Source of the DNA: JACVRW01 sp963808775
GTDB taxonomy: Bacteria > Actinomycetota > Thermoleophilia > Solirubrobacterales > Thermoleophilaceae
DNA: 64,000 bases
Assembly: GCA_963808775.1 (NCBI GenBank)
Contig: CAWEGR010000004.1
Span: 124,001-188,000 of the forward strand
Direction of reading: 5' to 3'
Under the pieces are notes generated by a model. It made no database searches. It was not told where the DNA came from and worked only from the letters and a program-made list of their open reading frames with translations. This document shows positions 42,808-50,049 of the stretch, piece by piece (positions within the stretch are counted from its first letter, which is position 1; each line of letters starts with the position of its first letter). The position numbers and the translations under genes were made by a program.

Positions 42808-43188
42808 ATGGACGCGCTGTATCGGGATTACATCCTCGAGCACTACAAGAACCCGCGGAACTTCGGCGAGCTCGACCCGCACGATCTCGAGTGGCACGAC
42901 CACAACCCGCTCTGCGGGGACGAGCTCGGCGTCCATCTGGTGGTCGAGGACGGCAGGGTCAGGGACCTGCGCTTCCACGGTCAGGGCTGCGCGATCTCGC
43001 AGGCGGCCGCCTCGATCACGAGCGAGGAGCTGATCGGGATGCCGGTGGATGAGATCGCGAAGCTCGACGCCGACTGGGTCATCGACCACCTCGGCATCGA
43101 CATCTCGCCCACGCGCCGCAAGTGCGCGCTGCTGTCGCTGAAGGTGATGCGCGGCGCCACCACGGGCGACGCGTCCTGGCCCGAGTAG
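42808..43188 (+). CDS. sufU: SufU zinc-dependent sulfur transfer protein
   Basis: 126 residues of the IscU-like fold. Cysteines in NPLCGDELG, GQGCAISQAA and RRKCALLSL with the Asp of CGDE make the zinc site of SufU; the 18-residue insertion before the last cysteine expected of SufU relative to IscU is present. It accepts sulfur from SufS by zinc-ligand exchange. ATG 42808. Last gene of the rrf2-sufCDSU run; sufB is 4.7 kb further on. Confidence 0.93.
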   Translation: MDALYRDYILEHYKNPRNFGELDPHDLEWHDHNPLCGDELGVHLVVEDGRVRDLRFHGQGCAISQAAASITSEELIGMPVDEIAKLDADWVIDHLGIDISPTRRKCALLSLKVMRGATTGDASWPE

Positions 43189-43198
43189 GCCCGCCCGG

Positions 43199-43636
43199 CT
43201 AGTTGACCTGCGGCGCTCCCTCCTGCCAGGTGATCCGCTCCGGGAAGCGCGGCAGGCCGTCGTCGGGCACCGGATTCCACGGGGCCGCGTAGGTCACGAA
43301 CTGATGCGCGCTCGGGCGCACGCCGGGGTCCTGGTCGATGGCGCCGAGCCGCACCGCGATCAGGTCGGGATTGTCGGGATTCGACGTGTAGAGATGGCCG
43401 CCGCATACCGAGCAGAAGCTCTTGTCCCAGCCGCCGTCGCCGGGGCTGTAGGTCCGCACCGCCTCCTCGCCCGCGACGATCCTGAACGAGCCGGGCTGGG
43501 TGAGCCCGCTGATCGACGGCGACGTGCCGGTCCGGCGCTGGCAGCGCTTGCAGTGGCAGTAGAGCGCGCCGAGCAGAGGCTCCGCTATCTCGAAGCGGAC
43601 CTCCTCGCAGACGCACCCACCGGTGAGTTCAGCCAT
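43199..43636 (-). CDS. GFA/CENP-V family zinc protein
   Basis: 145 residues. Cysteines in GGCVCEEVRFE, YCHCKRCQRRTG and FCSVCGGHLYTS match the GFA (glutathione-dependent formaldehyde-activating)/CENP-V fold, which binds two zinc ions. Most bacterial members are of unknown activity and actinobacteria generally lack glutathione, so formaldehyde-glutathione chemistry should not be assumed. ATG 43636. Convergent with sufU with 10 bases between stops. Confidence 0.85.
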   Translation of the reverse strand: MAELTGGCVCEEVRFEIAEPLLGALYCHCKRCQRRTGTSPSISGLTQPGSFRIVAGEEAVRTYSPGDGGWDKSFCSVCGGHLYTSNPDNPDLIAVRLGAIDQDPGVRPSAHQFVTYAAPWNPVPDDGLPRFPERITWQEGAPQVN

Positions 43637-43677
43637 GACGCGAACCTCGCCAGGACAGGGGCGCCCGAAACGTCCTG

Positions 43678-43977
43678 TCAGACCGGCGTGGCCTCCGCCC
43701 CGCTCGCCGGGTTCGCCTTCGCCCACGCGACGATCGAACTCGAGTCGTCTATCACCTGGCCGTCGTCCGTCACGAGGACCGGCACCCACTGCTGGCCCGT
43801 CAGCTCCCGGACCTTTGCGCGTCCAGGGTTGAGCACGGACGGAAGCGGCCCGAGCCCGTAGACCTTCTTCACCTCCGGATCCCAGCCCGCGTCCCTCAGG
43901 GCGTGGTACGCGTTGCGGCACGGATGGCCGCCGGGCCGCGGCGACGGGAAGGTGCCCCAGCAGACGTAGAGCTCCAT
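43678..43977 (-). CDS. Thioredoxin-fold protein (GST N-terminal domain-like)
   Basis: 99 residues: MELYVCWGTFPSPRPGGHPCRNAYHALRDAGWDPEVKKVYGLGPLP, then QWVPVLVTDDGQVIDDSSSIVAWAKAN. The beta-alpha-beta start, the cis-Pro in WVPVLV and the DDSSSI element after a beta hairpin are those of a glutathione transferase N-terminal domain. The all-helical GST domain is missing, so it stands alone like a glutaredoxin-type protein. A CAGGAC...GTCCTG inverted repeat overlaps its stop. Substrate unknown. Confidence 0.72.
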   Translation of the reverse strand: MELYVCWGTFPSPRPGGHPCRNAYHALRDAGWDPEVKKVYGLGPLPSVLNPGRAKVRELTGQQWVPVLVTDDGQVIDDSSSIVAWAKANPASGAEATPV

Positions 43978-43986
43978 GCGCGGACC

Positions 43987-45012
43987 CTAATCCACGAGCG
44001 AGGTCACCGCGCTGGCCGCGGGGCGCACGAACACGCGCGCGCCGACCTCGTGCAGCTCGAGCGACGGCAACTGGACGAGCAGGACGCGGCCGCCCTCGTG
44101 GCGCAGCCGGTAGAGCACGTCGTGGCCGCGGAACTCGCGCGCCACCACCTCGGCGTTGGCGGAGCGCGCTGCCGTGAGCTCGAGCTGCTCGGGCCGGACC
44201 GCCACGTGCACCGAGCCGCTCGCGGGGGCCCGCAGGTCGAACGCGCCCACCTCGGTCTCGACCGCCCCGCCCTCGGCGACCCCGGAGAGCACGTTCACCT
44301 CACCCACGAACTGCGCCGCCCAGCGCGAGGCCGGGTTGCCGTACACCTCGACGGGCGGGCCGACCTGCACGATCCCTCCGTCGCGCATGACCGCGAGCCG
44401 GTCCGCGAGCGACAGCGCTTCCTCCTGGTCGTGCGTGACGAGCAGAGCGGTGGCCTCGGCATCGCGCAGGATCAGCTCGACCTCGCGGCGCAGCCCCGCG
44501 CGCAGGCTGGCGTCGAGCGACGAGAACGGCTCGTCGAGCAGCACGAGCTCGGGCTCCGGGGCCAGCGCCCTCGCGAGCGCGACGCGCTGCCGCTCGCCGC
44601 CCGAGAGCTCGTGCGGGTGGCTCGCTGCCCGGTGCTGGAGGCCGACGAGCTCGAGCGTCCGGCGCGTCAGGGCCTCGCGCTCCTCGCGCGGGCGCGAGGT
44701 GAGCCCGAACCCCACGTTCGACTCGACGCTCAGATGCGGGAACAGCGCGTAGTCCTGGAACACCATCCCGACCCTGCGCCGGTCGGGAGGCACGAAGCAG
44801 CCGGGTCCGGCCACCTCCTCGTCGCCCACCGCGACCGAGCCTCCGTCGGGCGCCTCGAAGCCGGCGATCAGCCGCAGCAGCGTCGTCTTGCCGCAGCCCG
44901 AGGGACCGAGGACCGCGAGCAGCTCGCCGCGCTCGATCTCGAGGGAAACCTCGCGAACGGCCTCGAGCCTGCCGAACGACTTGGACAGCCCGCTCAGCCG
45001 GACGGCGGTCAC
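43987..45012 (-). CDS. fbpC: Iron(III) ABC transporter ATP-binding protein (FbpC-like)
   Basis: 341 residues. Walker A GPSGCGKTT (about 33-41), Q-loop MVFQDYALFPHLSV, signature LSGGERQRVALARAL, Walker B LVLLDEPFSSLD, switch His VTHDQEEAL, then a C-terminal TOBE-like regulatory domain (about 240-341). FbpC/PotA-type subunits of this shape energise iron(III), thiamine or polyamine uptake; the neighbouring binding protein points to iron. GTG 45012 overlaps the permease stop. Last gene of the iron operon. Confidence 0.9.
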   Translation of the reverse strand: MTAVRLSGLSKSFGRLEAVREVSLEIERGELLAVLGPSGCGKTTLLRLIAGFEAPDGGSVAVGDEEVAGPGCFVPPDRRRVGMVFQDYALFPHLSVESNVGFGLTSRPREEREALTRRTLELVGLQHRAASHPHELSGGERQRVALARALAPEPELVLLDEPFSSLDASLRAGLRREVELILRDAEATALLVTHDQEEALSLADRLAVMRDGGIVQVGPPVEVYGNPASRWAAQFVGEVNVLSGVAEGGAVETEVGAFDLRAPASGSVHVAVRPEQLELTAARSANAEVVAREFRGHDVLYRLRHEGGRVLLVQLPSLELHEVGARVFVRPAASAVTSLVD

Positions 45013-46603
45013 GCCGCGACCGCCTGCCGCTCGTACTCCTCGGCCCACGCGCCGGCGGTGCCACCCGCCTCGAGCTCGGCCCCGCGGCGGCCGCTCAGCC
45101 GGATCATCAGCACGACCGGCAGGAGACCGACGAGCACGATCAGGAGCGCGGGCAGCGCGGCGGTCTCGAACAGCGACTCGGAGGTGGCCTGCCAGACGGA
45201 GATCGCGAGCGTGTCGCCGCCGAGCGGCCGCAGCAGCAGCGTCGCGGGCAGCTCCTTCATCACCTCGACGAACACGAGCAGCGAGGCGGTCAGCAATCCC
45301 GTGCGCACGAGCGGGACGTGCACCCGCGCGAGCACGTCGAGCTGGTCCGCGCCGAGTCCGCGCGCCGCCTCGTCGAGGTTGCGGGGGATGCGGCCGAGGC
45401 CGGCGTCGACCGCTCCCCACGCGAGGGCGAGGAAGCGAACCGAGTAGGCGTAGAAGAGTCCGATCACTGTCCCGGTGAGAATCAGTCCCGTGCCGGCAAC
45501 GCCGTCGATGCGGCGCTCGATCCAGGACAGCGGGACGATCACCGCAACCGCCACGACCGAGCCCGGCAGGCCATAGCCGATCGTAGCGGCGCGCGCCGCT
45601 CCGCCGGCGAGCCGCGAGCCGCTCGCGCGCGCCCCGTAGGCGAGCAGGAGCGCCCCGATCGGGACGAGGACCGCGCTCATCCCGGCCAGCAGCACGCTGT
45701 TGCGCGCCGCGGTCGCGAACTCCGGCGCGAGCAGGCCCTCCGAGACGGCCTCGACCGCCCAGACGGATGAGCTGCGCGAGCGGGGCCGCGACCACGACGC
45801 CGACGAGCACGAGCGGGCCGGCGACAGCGAGGGCCGCCGCCACGCCGCGCAGCCGGATCGGCGGCAAGCAGCTCCCCCTGCGCCGCGAGCTGTGCGTGGC
45901 GCGCGCGCCCGCGCGCGAGGCGCTCGAGCACCAGCAGGGCCAGGGTCACGGAGACGAGCAGGGTGGCGAGCTGCATCGCCGCGTCGCGGTCGAACGCGAT
46001 GAACCAGACGCGGTAGATCGCGTCCGTGAACGTGCGCACGCCGAGCAGGTTGACCGTGCCGAAGTCCGCGAGCGCCTCCATCAGGGCGAGCGCGACGCCG
46101 CCCAGGATCGCCGGGCGCGCGAGCGGGAGCGCCACGCGTCCGATCGCCCGCCCGCGCGACAGGCCGAGCCCGCGGGCGGCCTCGAGCAGCGTGCGCGACT
46201 GGGCGAGGAAGGCCGCGCGCCCGAGCAGGTACACGTACGGATAGAGGACGAGCGTGAAGATCACGATCGCCCCGCCGGTCGAGCGGATCCCGGGGACGTC
46301 GAGGCCGAGCGCGAACAGCGTGAACACATAGCCCGGCATCGCGAGCGGCAGCACGAGCGCCCACTCGATCCAGCCCCGGCCGGGAAAGTCGCAGAAGGAG
46401 ACGAGCGCGGCGAGCCCGGTTCCGAGCACGAGGGTGCCCGTCCCCACTCCGAGCACGATCCAGACCGTGGCGACGATCGCCTCCGGCACGAGGCCGGAGA
46501 ACTCGGAGAGCGCCCCGGGCGCGGCGATGAACGAGATCGGCAGGCCGAGCAGCGGCGCCACCACCAGGGCGGCGAGCCCGACCGTCGCGACCCTCAGTCC
46601 CAC
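45009..46603 (-). CDS. fbpB: Iron(III) ABC transporter permease (FbpB-like, two frameshifts)
   Basis: About 530 residues and twelve hydrophobic helices once one base each is removed near 45764-45766 and 45865-45868. It is a tandem permease with two BinPDT_comp units, each with an EAA loop: LEAARGLGLSRGRAIGRVALPLARPAILGG and DEAARGLGADQLDVLARVHVPLVRTGLL. Joined stretches read AAQGELLPPIRLRGVA and APLAQLIVWAVEAVSEG. FbpB/ThiP-type permeases have exactly this double architecture. GTG 46603 overlaps the binding-protein gene end by 10 bases. Confidence 0.87.
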
Positions 46604-47598
46604 CCCACCTCGTCCATCAGCGCGATCGCCTCGTCGAGCCGCGCGCCCGCCGCCGGGACGTCGATCGGGTCGCGCTTGAAGTCGCAGCAGTCGTCGACGC
46701 CGAACTCGTGGTTGTTCTCCTCGAACACGCGCTGATCCTCCGGCTGAACGAGGGTCTCGATCAGGTCGGTCGCGCCCTCGACGTGGTCGGAGCCGCGCAC
46801 CACCCCGAGCCCGGACAGGTTCACGTGCGTGCCGCGGCCGTCCTGGTCCGCCCAGACGACCGCGACCGGGAAGTCCGGGTCCTCCGCGAGCTCGCGCTCG
46901 AGGTAGTAGTGGTTCGTCAGCCCGACGTCGCAATCGCCGTCCGCGATCGCCTCGAGCACGTCGACGTCCGAACCCAGGATGTCGGGGTCGTTGGCCATCC
47001 AGCGCCGCAGCATGCGCTCGGTGGCGGCGCGGCCGTCCTTGGCGAGCCTGTCTGCCACGAAGGACACGTTGTACTCGCTCGTGCCCGAGCGCAGGCAGAG
47101 CCTGCCCTTCCACCTCGGGTCTCCGAGGCCCTCATAGGTCGTGACCTCGTCGGGGCCCACCCGCTCCTCCGAGCGCATGATCGTGCGCGCGCGCAGCGTC
47201 AGGCCGTACCACGCGCCGTCGGGGTCGCGCAGGTCCTCGGGCACGGCCTTCTCGAGCGCCGGCGTGGACACGGGCTGGAGCAGCCCCGCCTCCTTGGCAC
47301 GCCAGAGGTTGGCGGCGTCGACCGTGATCAGGATGTCGGCCGGCGTGTTCTCGCCCTCCGAGCGCAGGCGCTCGTAGAGCTCGGACGCGGAGCCGCCGCG
47401 GAGGCGCAGGTCCGTGCCGGTGTCCTCCGCGTAGCGCTCGAAGGGCTCCTCCTCGCCGTAGTGCGAGCGGGCGGAGTAGAGCACGATCTCGTCGTCCGAG
47501 TCGGAGGTGCCGGACGTGGCGAGGACCACGGCGGCGAACGCGACGACGATCAGCGCCGCGCCGCCGGCGAGCAACACGAGTAGGCGGCGACGCGACAC
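46594..47598 (-). CDS. fbpA: Iron(III) ABC transporter substrate-binding protein (FbpA-like)
   Basis: 334 residues. N-terminal membrane anchor/signal (RRRLLVLLAGGAALIVVAFAAVVLA), then a type II periplasmic-binding fold: DDEIVLYSARSHYGEEEPFERYAEDTG, ADILITVDAANLWRAKEAGLLQPV, GLTLRARTIM, and NHYYLEREL with the adjacent tyrosines that bind iron in FbpA. NNHEFGVDD near the end is also typical. A run of twin Cys (DDCCDF) is unusual. GTG 47598 lies 4 bases after the stop of the small lipoprotein gene. Confidence 0.9.
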   Translation of the reverse strand: MSRRRLLVLLAGGAALIVVAFAAVVLATSGTSDSDDEIVLYSARSHYGEEEPFERYAEDTGTDLRLRGGSASELYERLRSEGENTPADILITVDAANLWRAKEAGLLQPVSTPALEKAVPEDLRDPDGAWYGLTLRARTIMRSEERVGPDEVTTYEGLGDPRWKGRLCLRSGTSEYNVSFVADRLAKDGRAATERMLRRWMANDPDILGSDVDVLEAIADGDCDVGLTNHYYLERELAEDPDFPVAVVWADQDGRGTHVNLSGLGVVRGSDHVEGATDLIETLVQPEDQRVFEENNHEFGVDDCCDFKRDPIDVPAAGARLDEAIALMDEVGWD

Positions 47599-47602
47599 CG
47601 CG

Positions 47603-47848
47603 CTACTCCGGAGCCGTGGCGCCCCCGGACGTGTCCGTCTCGGGCTCGGTCTCGGTGGAGGGCGTCGTCTCGGTGGACGGCGAGGTCTCGGTCGAGGGGG
47701 CGGTGCCCGAGGTGGAGGTCCCTGAGGTGTCCGTTCCGCCCTCGAACTGGACGTCCCCCTCGCGGTCCTCACCGCAGGCCGCGACGCCGAATGCGGCGCC
47801 TGTTCCGAGCGCCGCCGTGGCTAGCGCGATCGCGGTGTTTCTGAGCAT
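47603..47848 (-). CDS. Small Thr/Ser/Glu-rich lipoprotein, first gene of iron operon
   Basis: 81 residues. Signal peptide with lipobox ending VAAC (Cys25), then a mature part built of Thr-Ser-Glu repeats (STETSPSTETTPSTETEPETDT), probably extended and disordered on the outer membrane face. Shares a promoter and operator with fbpABC, so a role in iron capture or as a spacer is plausible; sequence alone gives no function. ATG 47848. Confidence 0.72.
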   Translation of the reverse strand: MLRNTAIALATAALGTGAAFGVAACGEDREGDVQFEGGTDTSGTSTSGTAPSTETSPSTETTPSTETEPETDTSGGATAPE

Positions 47849-47868
47849 GGTCGTTAGGCTAGCCTAAC
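47849..47868 (-). promoter_or_regulatory. Leaderless-type promoter overlapped by a palindromic iron-box-like operator
   Basis: The perfect 16-base palindrome GTTAGGCTAGCCTAAC (47853-47868) resembles the TTAGG...CCTAA half-sites of DtxR/IdeR-type iron repressors, though closer spaced than the classical 19-base box. Inside it, minus-strand TAGCCT (47861-47856) lies 7 bases before ATG 47848, so a bound repressor would cover the -10. Repression by iron of the fbp operon is inferred. Confidence 0.65.
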
Positions 47869-47921
47869 TCCTACCTCGGGGGTCTGGAAAGCCTCTCCAG
47901 CCGCTAACATCGGATGTGCAT

Positions 47922-49322
47922 ATGGCTGCGACCGACAAGACGCGAATCAGCAAGCCCAGCGCGATCAAGGAAAACGAGCAGGGACAGCTCGTCGCCAAGA
48001 GGGGCATCAGCCGCGAGGTCATCGAGGAGCTCTCGAAGATCAAGGGCGAGCCCGACTGGATGCGTGAGAAGCGCATCAAGTCGTATGAGATCTTCGAGCG
48101 CAAGCCGATCCCCACGTGGGGCGTCGACCTCTCCGACCTCGATCTCTCCCAGCTCGTGCTCTACTCGCCGCCCGAGGCCGGGCGCTACGACAGCTGGGAC
48201 GACGTCCCCCAGGAGCAGAAGGACACCTTCGAGAAGCTCGGCATCCCGCAGGCGGAGCGCGAGCACCTTGCCGGCGTCGTCGGCGTCTGGCGCCAGGAGC
48301 CGTTCTACGAGGGCCTCAAGCAGGAGTACGCGGACCTCGGAATCCTCTTCTGCGCGATGGACACCGCGGTCACCGAGCACGAGGACCTCGTGCGCGAGCA
48401 CTTCATGAACAAGTGCGTGCCGCCGCAGGACAACAAGTTCTCGGCGCTGCACGGCGCCGTCTGGTCCGGCGGCTCGTTCCTGTACGTGCCGAAGGGCGTG
48501 AAGGTCGACCTGCCGCTACAGGCGTACTTCCGCATGGAGGGCTCGGGCGAGGGCACCTTCGAGCACACGCTGATCATCGCGGACGAGGGCTCCGAGGTGA
48601 ACTACATCGAGGGCTGCACGGCGCAGACCTACAGCGTCAACTCGATGCACTCCGCCGTCGTCGAGATCTTCGTCAAGGAGGGCGCGAAGGCGCGCTACAC
48701 GACCGTCCAGAACTGGTCGAAGGACGTCTTCAACCTCAACACGAAGCGCGCGATCGTCGAGGCACACGGGACCGTCGAGTGGGTCGGCGGCTCGATGGGC
48801 GCGAAGAAGGTGATGCTCTACCCCGGCTCGTTCCTGATCGGGGAGGGCGCGCGCGCCGACCACCTCAACGTGGGCGTGGCGAGCGGCGACGTCTGGAAGG
48901 ACACCGGCGCGAAGGTCGTGCATCTCGCCCCGAACACCACGTCCAACATCCTCGCCAAGTCGATCTCGAAGGACGGCGGGATCATGGGCTACCGCGGCCT
49001 CGTCCGCATGGGCCACAACTCGCAGGGCTCGAAGGCGCACGTCCAGTGCGACGGCCTGATGATGGATGACCGCTCGCGCTCCGACACCTGGCCGGACATC
49101 CAGATCCAGAACCCGCACGTGACCGTGGCCCACGAGGCCGTGGTCGGCAAGATCTCCGACGAGCAGCTCTTCTACCTGCAGTCGCGCGGCCTCACCGAGG
49201 AGGAGGCGGCGGCGATGATCGTGAACGGCTTCATCGAGCCGGTCACGAAGGAGCTGCCGATGGAGTACGCGGTCGAGCTCAATCGCCTCATCCAGCTTGA
49301 GATGGTCGGCTCCATCGGGTAG
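47922..49322 (+). CDS. sufB: Fe-S cluster assembly scaffold SufB
   Basis: 466 residues from ATG 47922 (GTG 47916 possible). Typical SufB: EPDWMREKRIKSYEIFERKPIPTWG, HGAVWSGGSFLYVPKGVKVDLPLQAYFRM, EGCTAQTYSVNSMHSAVVEIFV, VEWVGGSMGAKKVMLYPGSFLIGEGARADHLNVGVAS, DEQLFYLQSRGLTEEEA. The essential C-terminal residues for cluster building (Cys in VQCDG and Glu of SRGLTEEEA region) are present. It stands apart from sufCDSU, separated by the iron operon on the other strand, with its own start region (TAACAT at 47905-47910). Confidence 0.95.
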   Translation: MAATDKTRISKPSAIKENEQGQLVAKRGISREVIEELSKIKGEPDWMREKRIKSYEIFERKPIPTWGVDLSDLDLSQLVLYSPPEAGRYDSWDDVPQEQKDTFEKLGIPQAEREHLAGVVGVWRQEPFYEGLKQEYADLGILFCAMDTAVTEHEDLVREHFMNKCVPPQDNKFSALHGAVWSGGSFLYVPKGVKVDLPLQAYFRMEGSGEGTFEHTLIIADEGSEVNYIEGCTAQTYSVNSMHSAVVEIFVKEGAKARYTTVQNWSKDVFNLNTKRAIVEAHGTVEWVGGSMGAKKVMLYPGSFLIGEGARADHLNVGVASGDVWKDTGAKVVHLAPNTTSNILAKSISKDGGIMGYRGLVRMGHNSQGSKAHVQCDGLMMDDRSRSDTWPDIQIQNPHVTVAHEAVVGKISDEQLFYLQSRGLTEEEAAAMIVNGFIEPVTKELPMEYAVELNRLIQLEMVGSIG

Positions 49323-49340
49323 CCCGATAGCCGTCGCTCT

Positions 49341-49394
49341 CCTGCGTCCTCGGGTCTCGGCGTGCTTAGCACGCCGTCGACCCTGCGTCCTTGG
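49341..49394. repeat. Structured repeat, family B copy 2
   Basis: Between the convergent sufB and the next minus-strand gene. On the minus strand: AAGGACGCAGGG, GGGTC paired with GACCC, an inner 9-bp stem CGGCGTGCT/AGCACGCCG (49358-49376), then CGAGGACGC. The stop codon TAA of the minus gene is in the hairpin loop. Flanks match family B copy 1 at 42727-42779. Likely a two-way terminator here. Confidence 0.65.
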
Positions 49395-49992
49395 ATAGCT
49401 CGGCTCTCGCGCTCCCGACCCGAGTGGCCCGGCGCCGCGCGATCGAGAAACCGGCCGCGATCAGCAGCAGCAGGGCCACGCCGGCCGCGATCCACGGGAT
49501 CGCTGACGATCCCTCCTGCGGCGGTGCGGGCTCGTCGGCGCCGATCGAGACCACCTCGTCCACGCGCGCCTCGGTGACGGCGCCCGAGCGCTCGCCGACC
49601 TTGAGCGTGCTCGAGTGGCGCGGCTCGAGGCCCGCGATCAGCGGGCGCAGGGCGGCGAGCGTCTCGGCCGGGGCCTCGACCCAGCCCCCGTCGCCGTGCC
49701 TGCCCTCCCAGCGCATGAGCTCCTCGCCGGGGATGACGGTGATCGGGATGCGCATTCGCTCCGGGCCCTCCATCCGGAACGAGAGCACCATCCGGTACCA
49801 GCCGGCCGGCCGCTTCGGGGGACTCGCCGGCAGCCCGCCGTAGGCGAGCTTCGTGAGCTCGGCCGGGCCTCCGCCCGCCGTGCGGCACTCATCGAGGCCG
49901 CAGACCTTCGCGGCCACCACCTCCTTCGCCGCGGCGGGCGCCGCGAGGGCGAGCGAGGAGATGACGAGCGCTATGCCGGCGGTGAGCCTCAT
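49366..49992 (-). CDS. Secreted, C-terminally membrane-anchored hypothetical protein
   Basis: 208 residues. Signal peptide (MRLTAGIALVISSLALAAPAAA), an external domain with a Cys pair (KVCGLDECRTAGGGP) and mixed strands (GWYRMVLSFRMEGPERMRIPITVIPGEELMRWEG), then a C-terminal helix (WIAAGVALLLLIAAGFSIARRR) with a positive stop. Topology is type I membrane. No family recognised. Divergent from the S53 peptidase by 57 bases; its last residues and stop codon are encoded within the family B repeat. Confidence 0.7.
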   Translation of the reverse strand: MRLTAGIALVISSLALAAPAAAKEVVAAKVCGLDECRTAGGGPAELTKLAYGGLPASPPKRPAGWYRMVLSFRMEGPERMRIPITVIPGEELMRWEGRHGDGGWVEAPAETLAALRPLIAGLEPRHSSTLKVGERSGAVTEARVDEVVSIGADEPAPPQEGSSAIPWIAAGVALLLLIAAGFSIARRRATRVGSARAELSKDAGSTAC

Positions 49993-50037
49993 GTGGCGTC
50001 TACAACGCGAACGGCCGGATGGTTCCGCGCGGCGGGT

Positions 50038-50049
50038 TATCTTGCGCGC
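50038..50049 (+). promoter_or_regulatory. Leaderless-type promoter of the S53 peptidase gene
   Basis: TATCTT (50038-50043), 6-base spacer gcgcgc, ATG 50050. No ribosome-binding sequence is present upstream. Confidence 0.45.

Noticed and set aside
43651..43679. CAGGAC...GTCCTG inverted repeat as a third member of repeat family A
   Set aside because: Half-sites are in opposite order, the loop differs and the core CCCGGAC-rGTGr-CCGGG is absent; at most a weak terminator.
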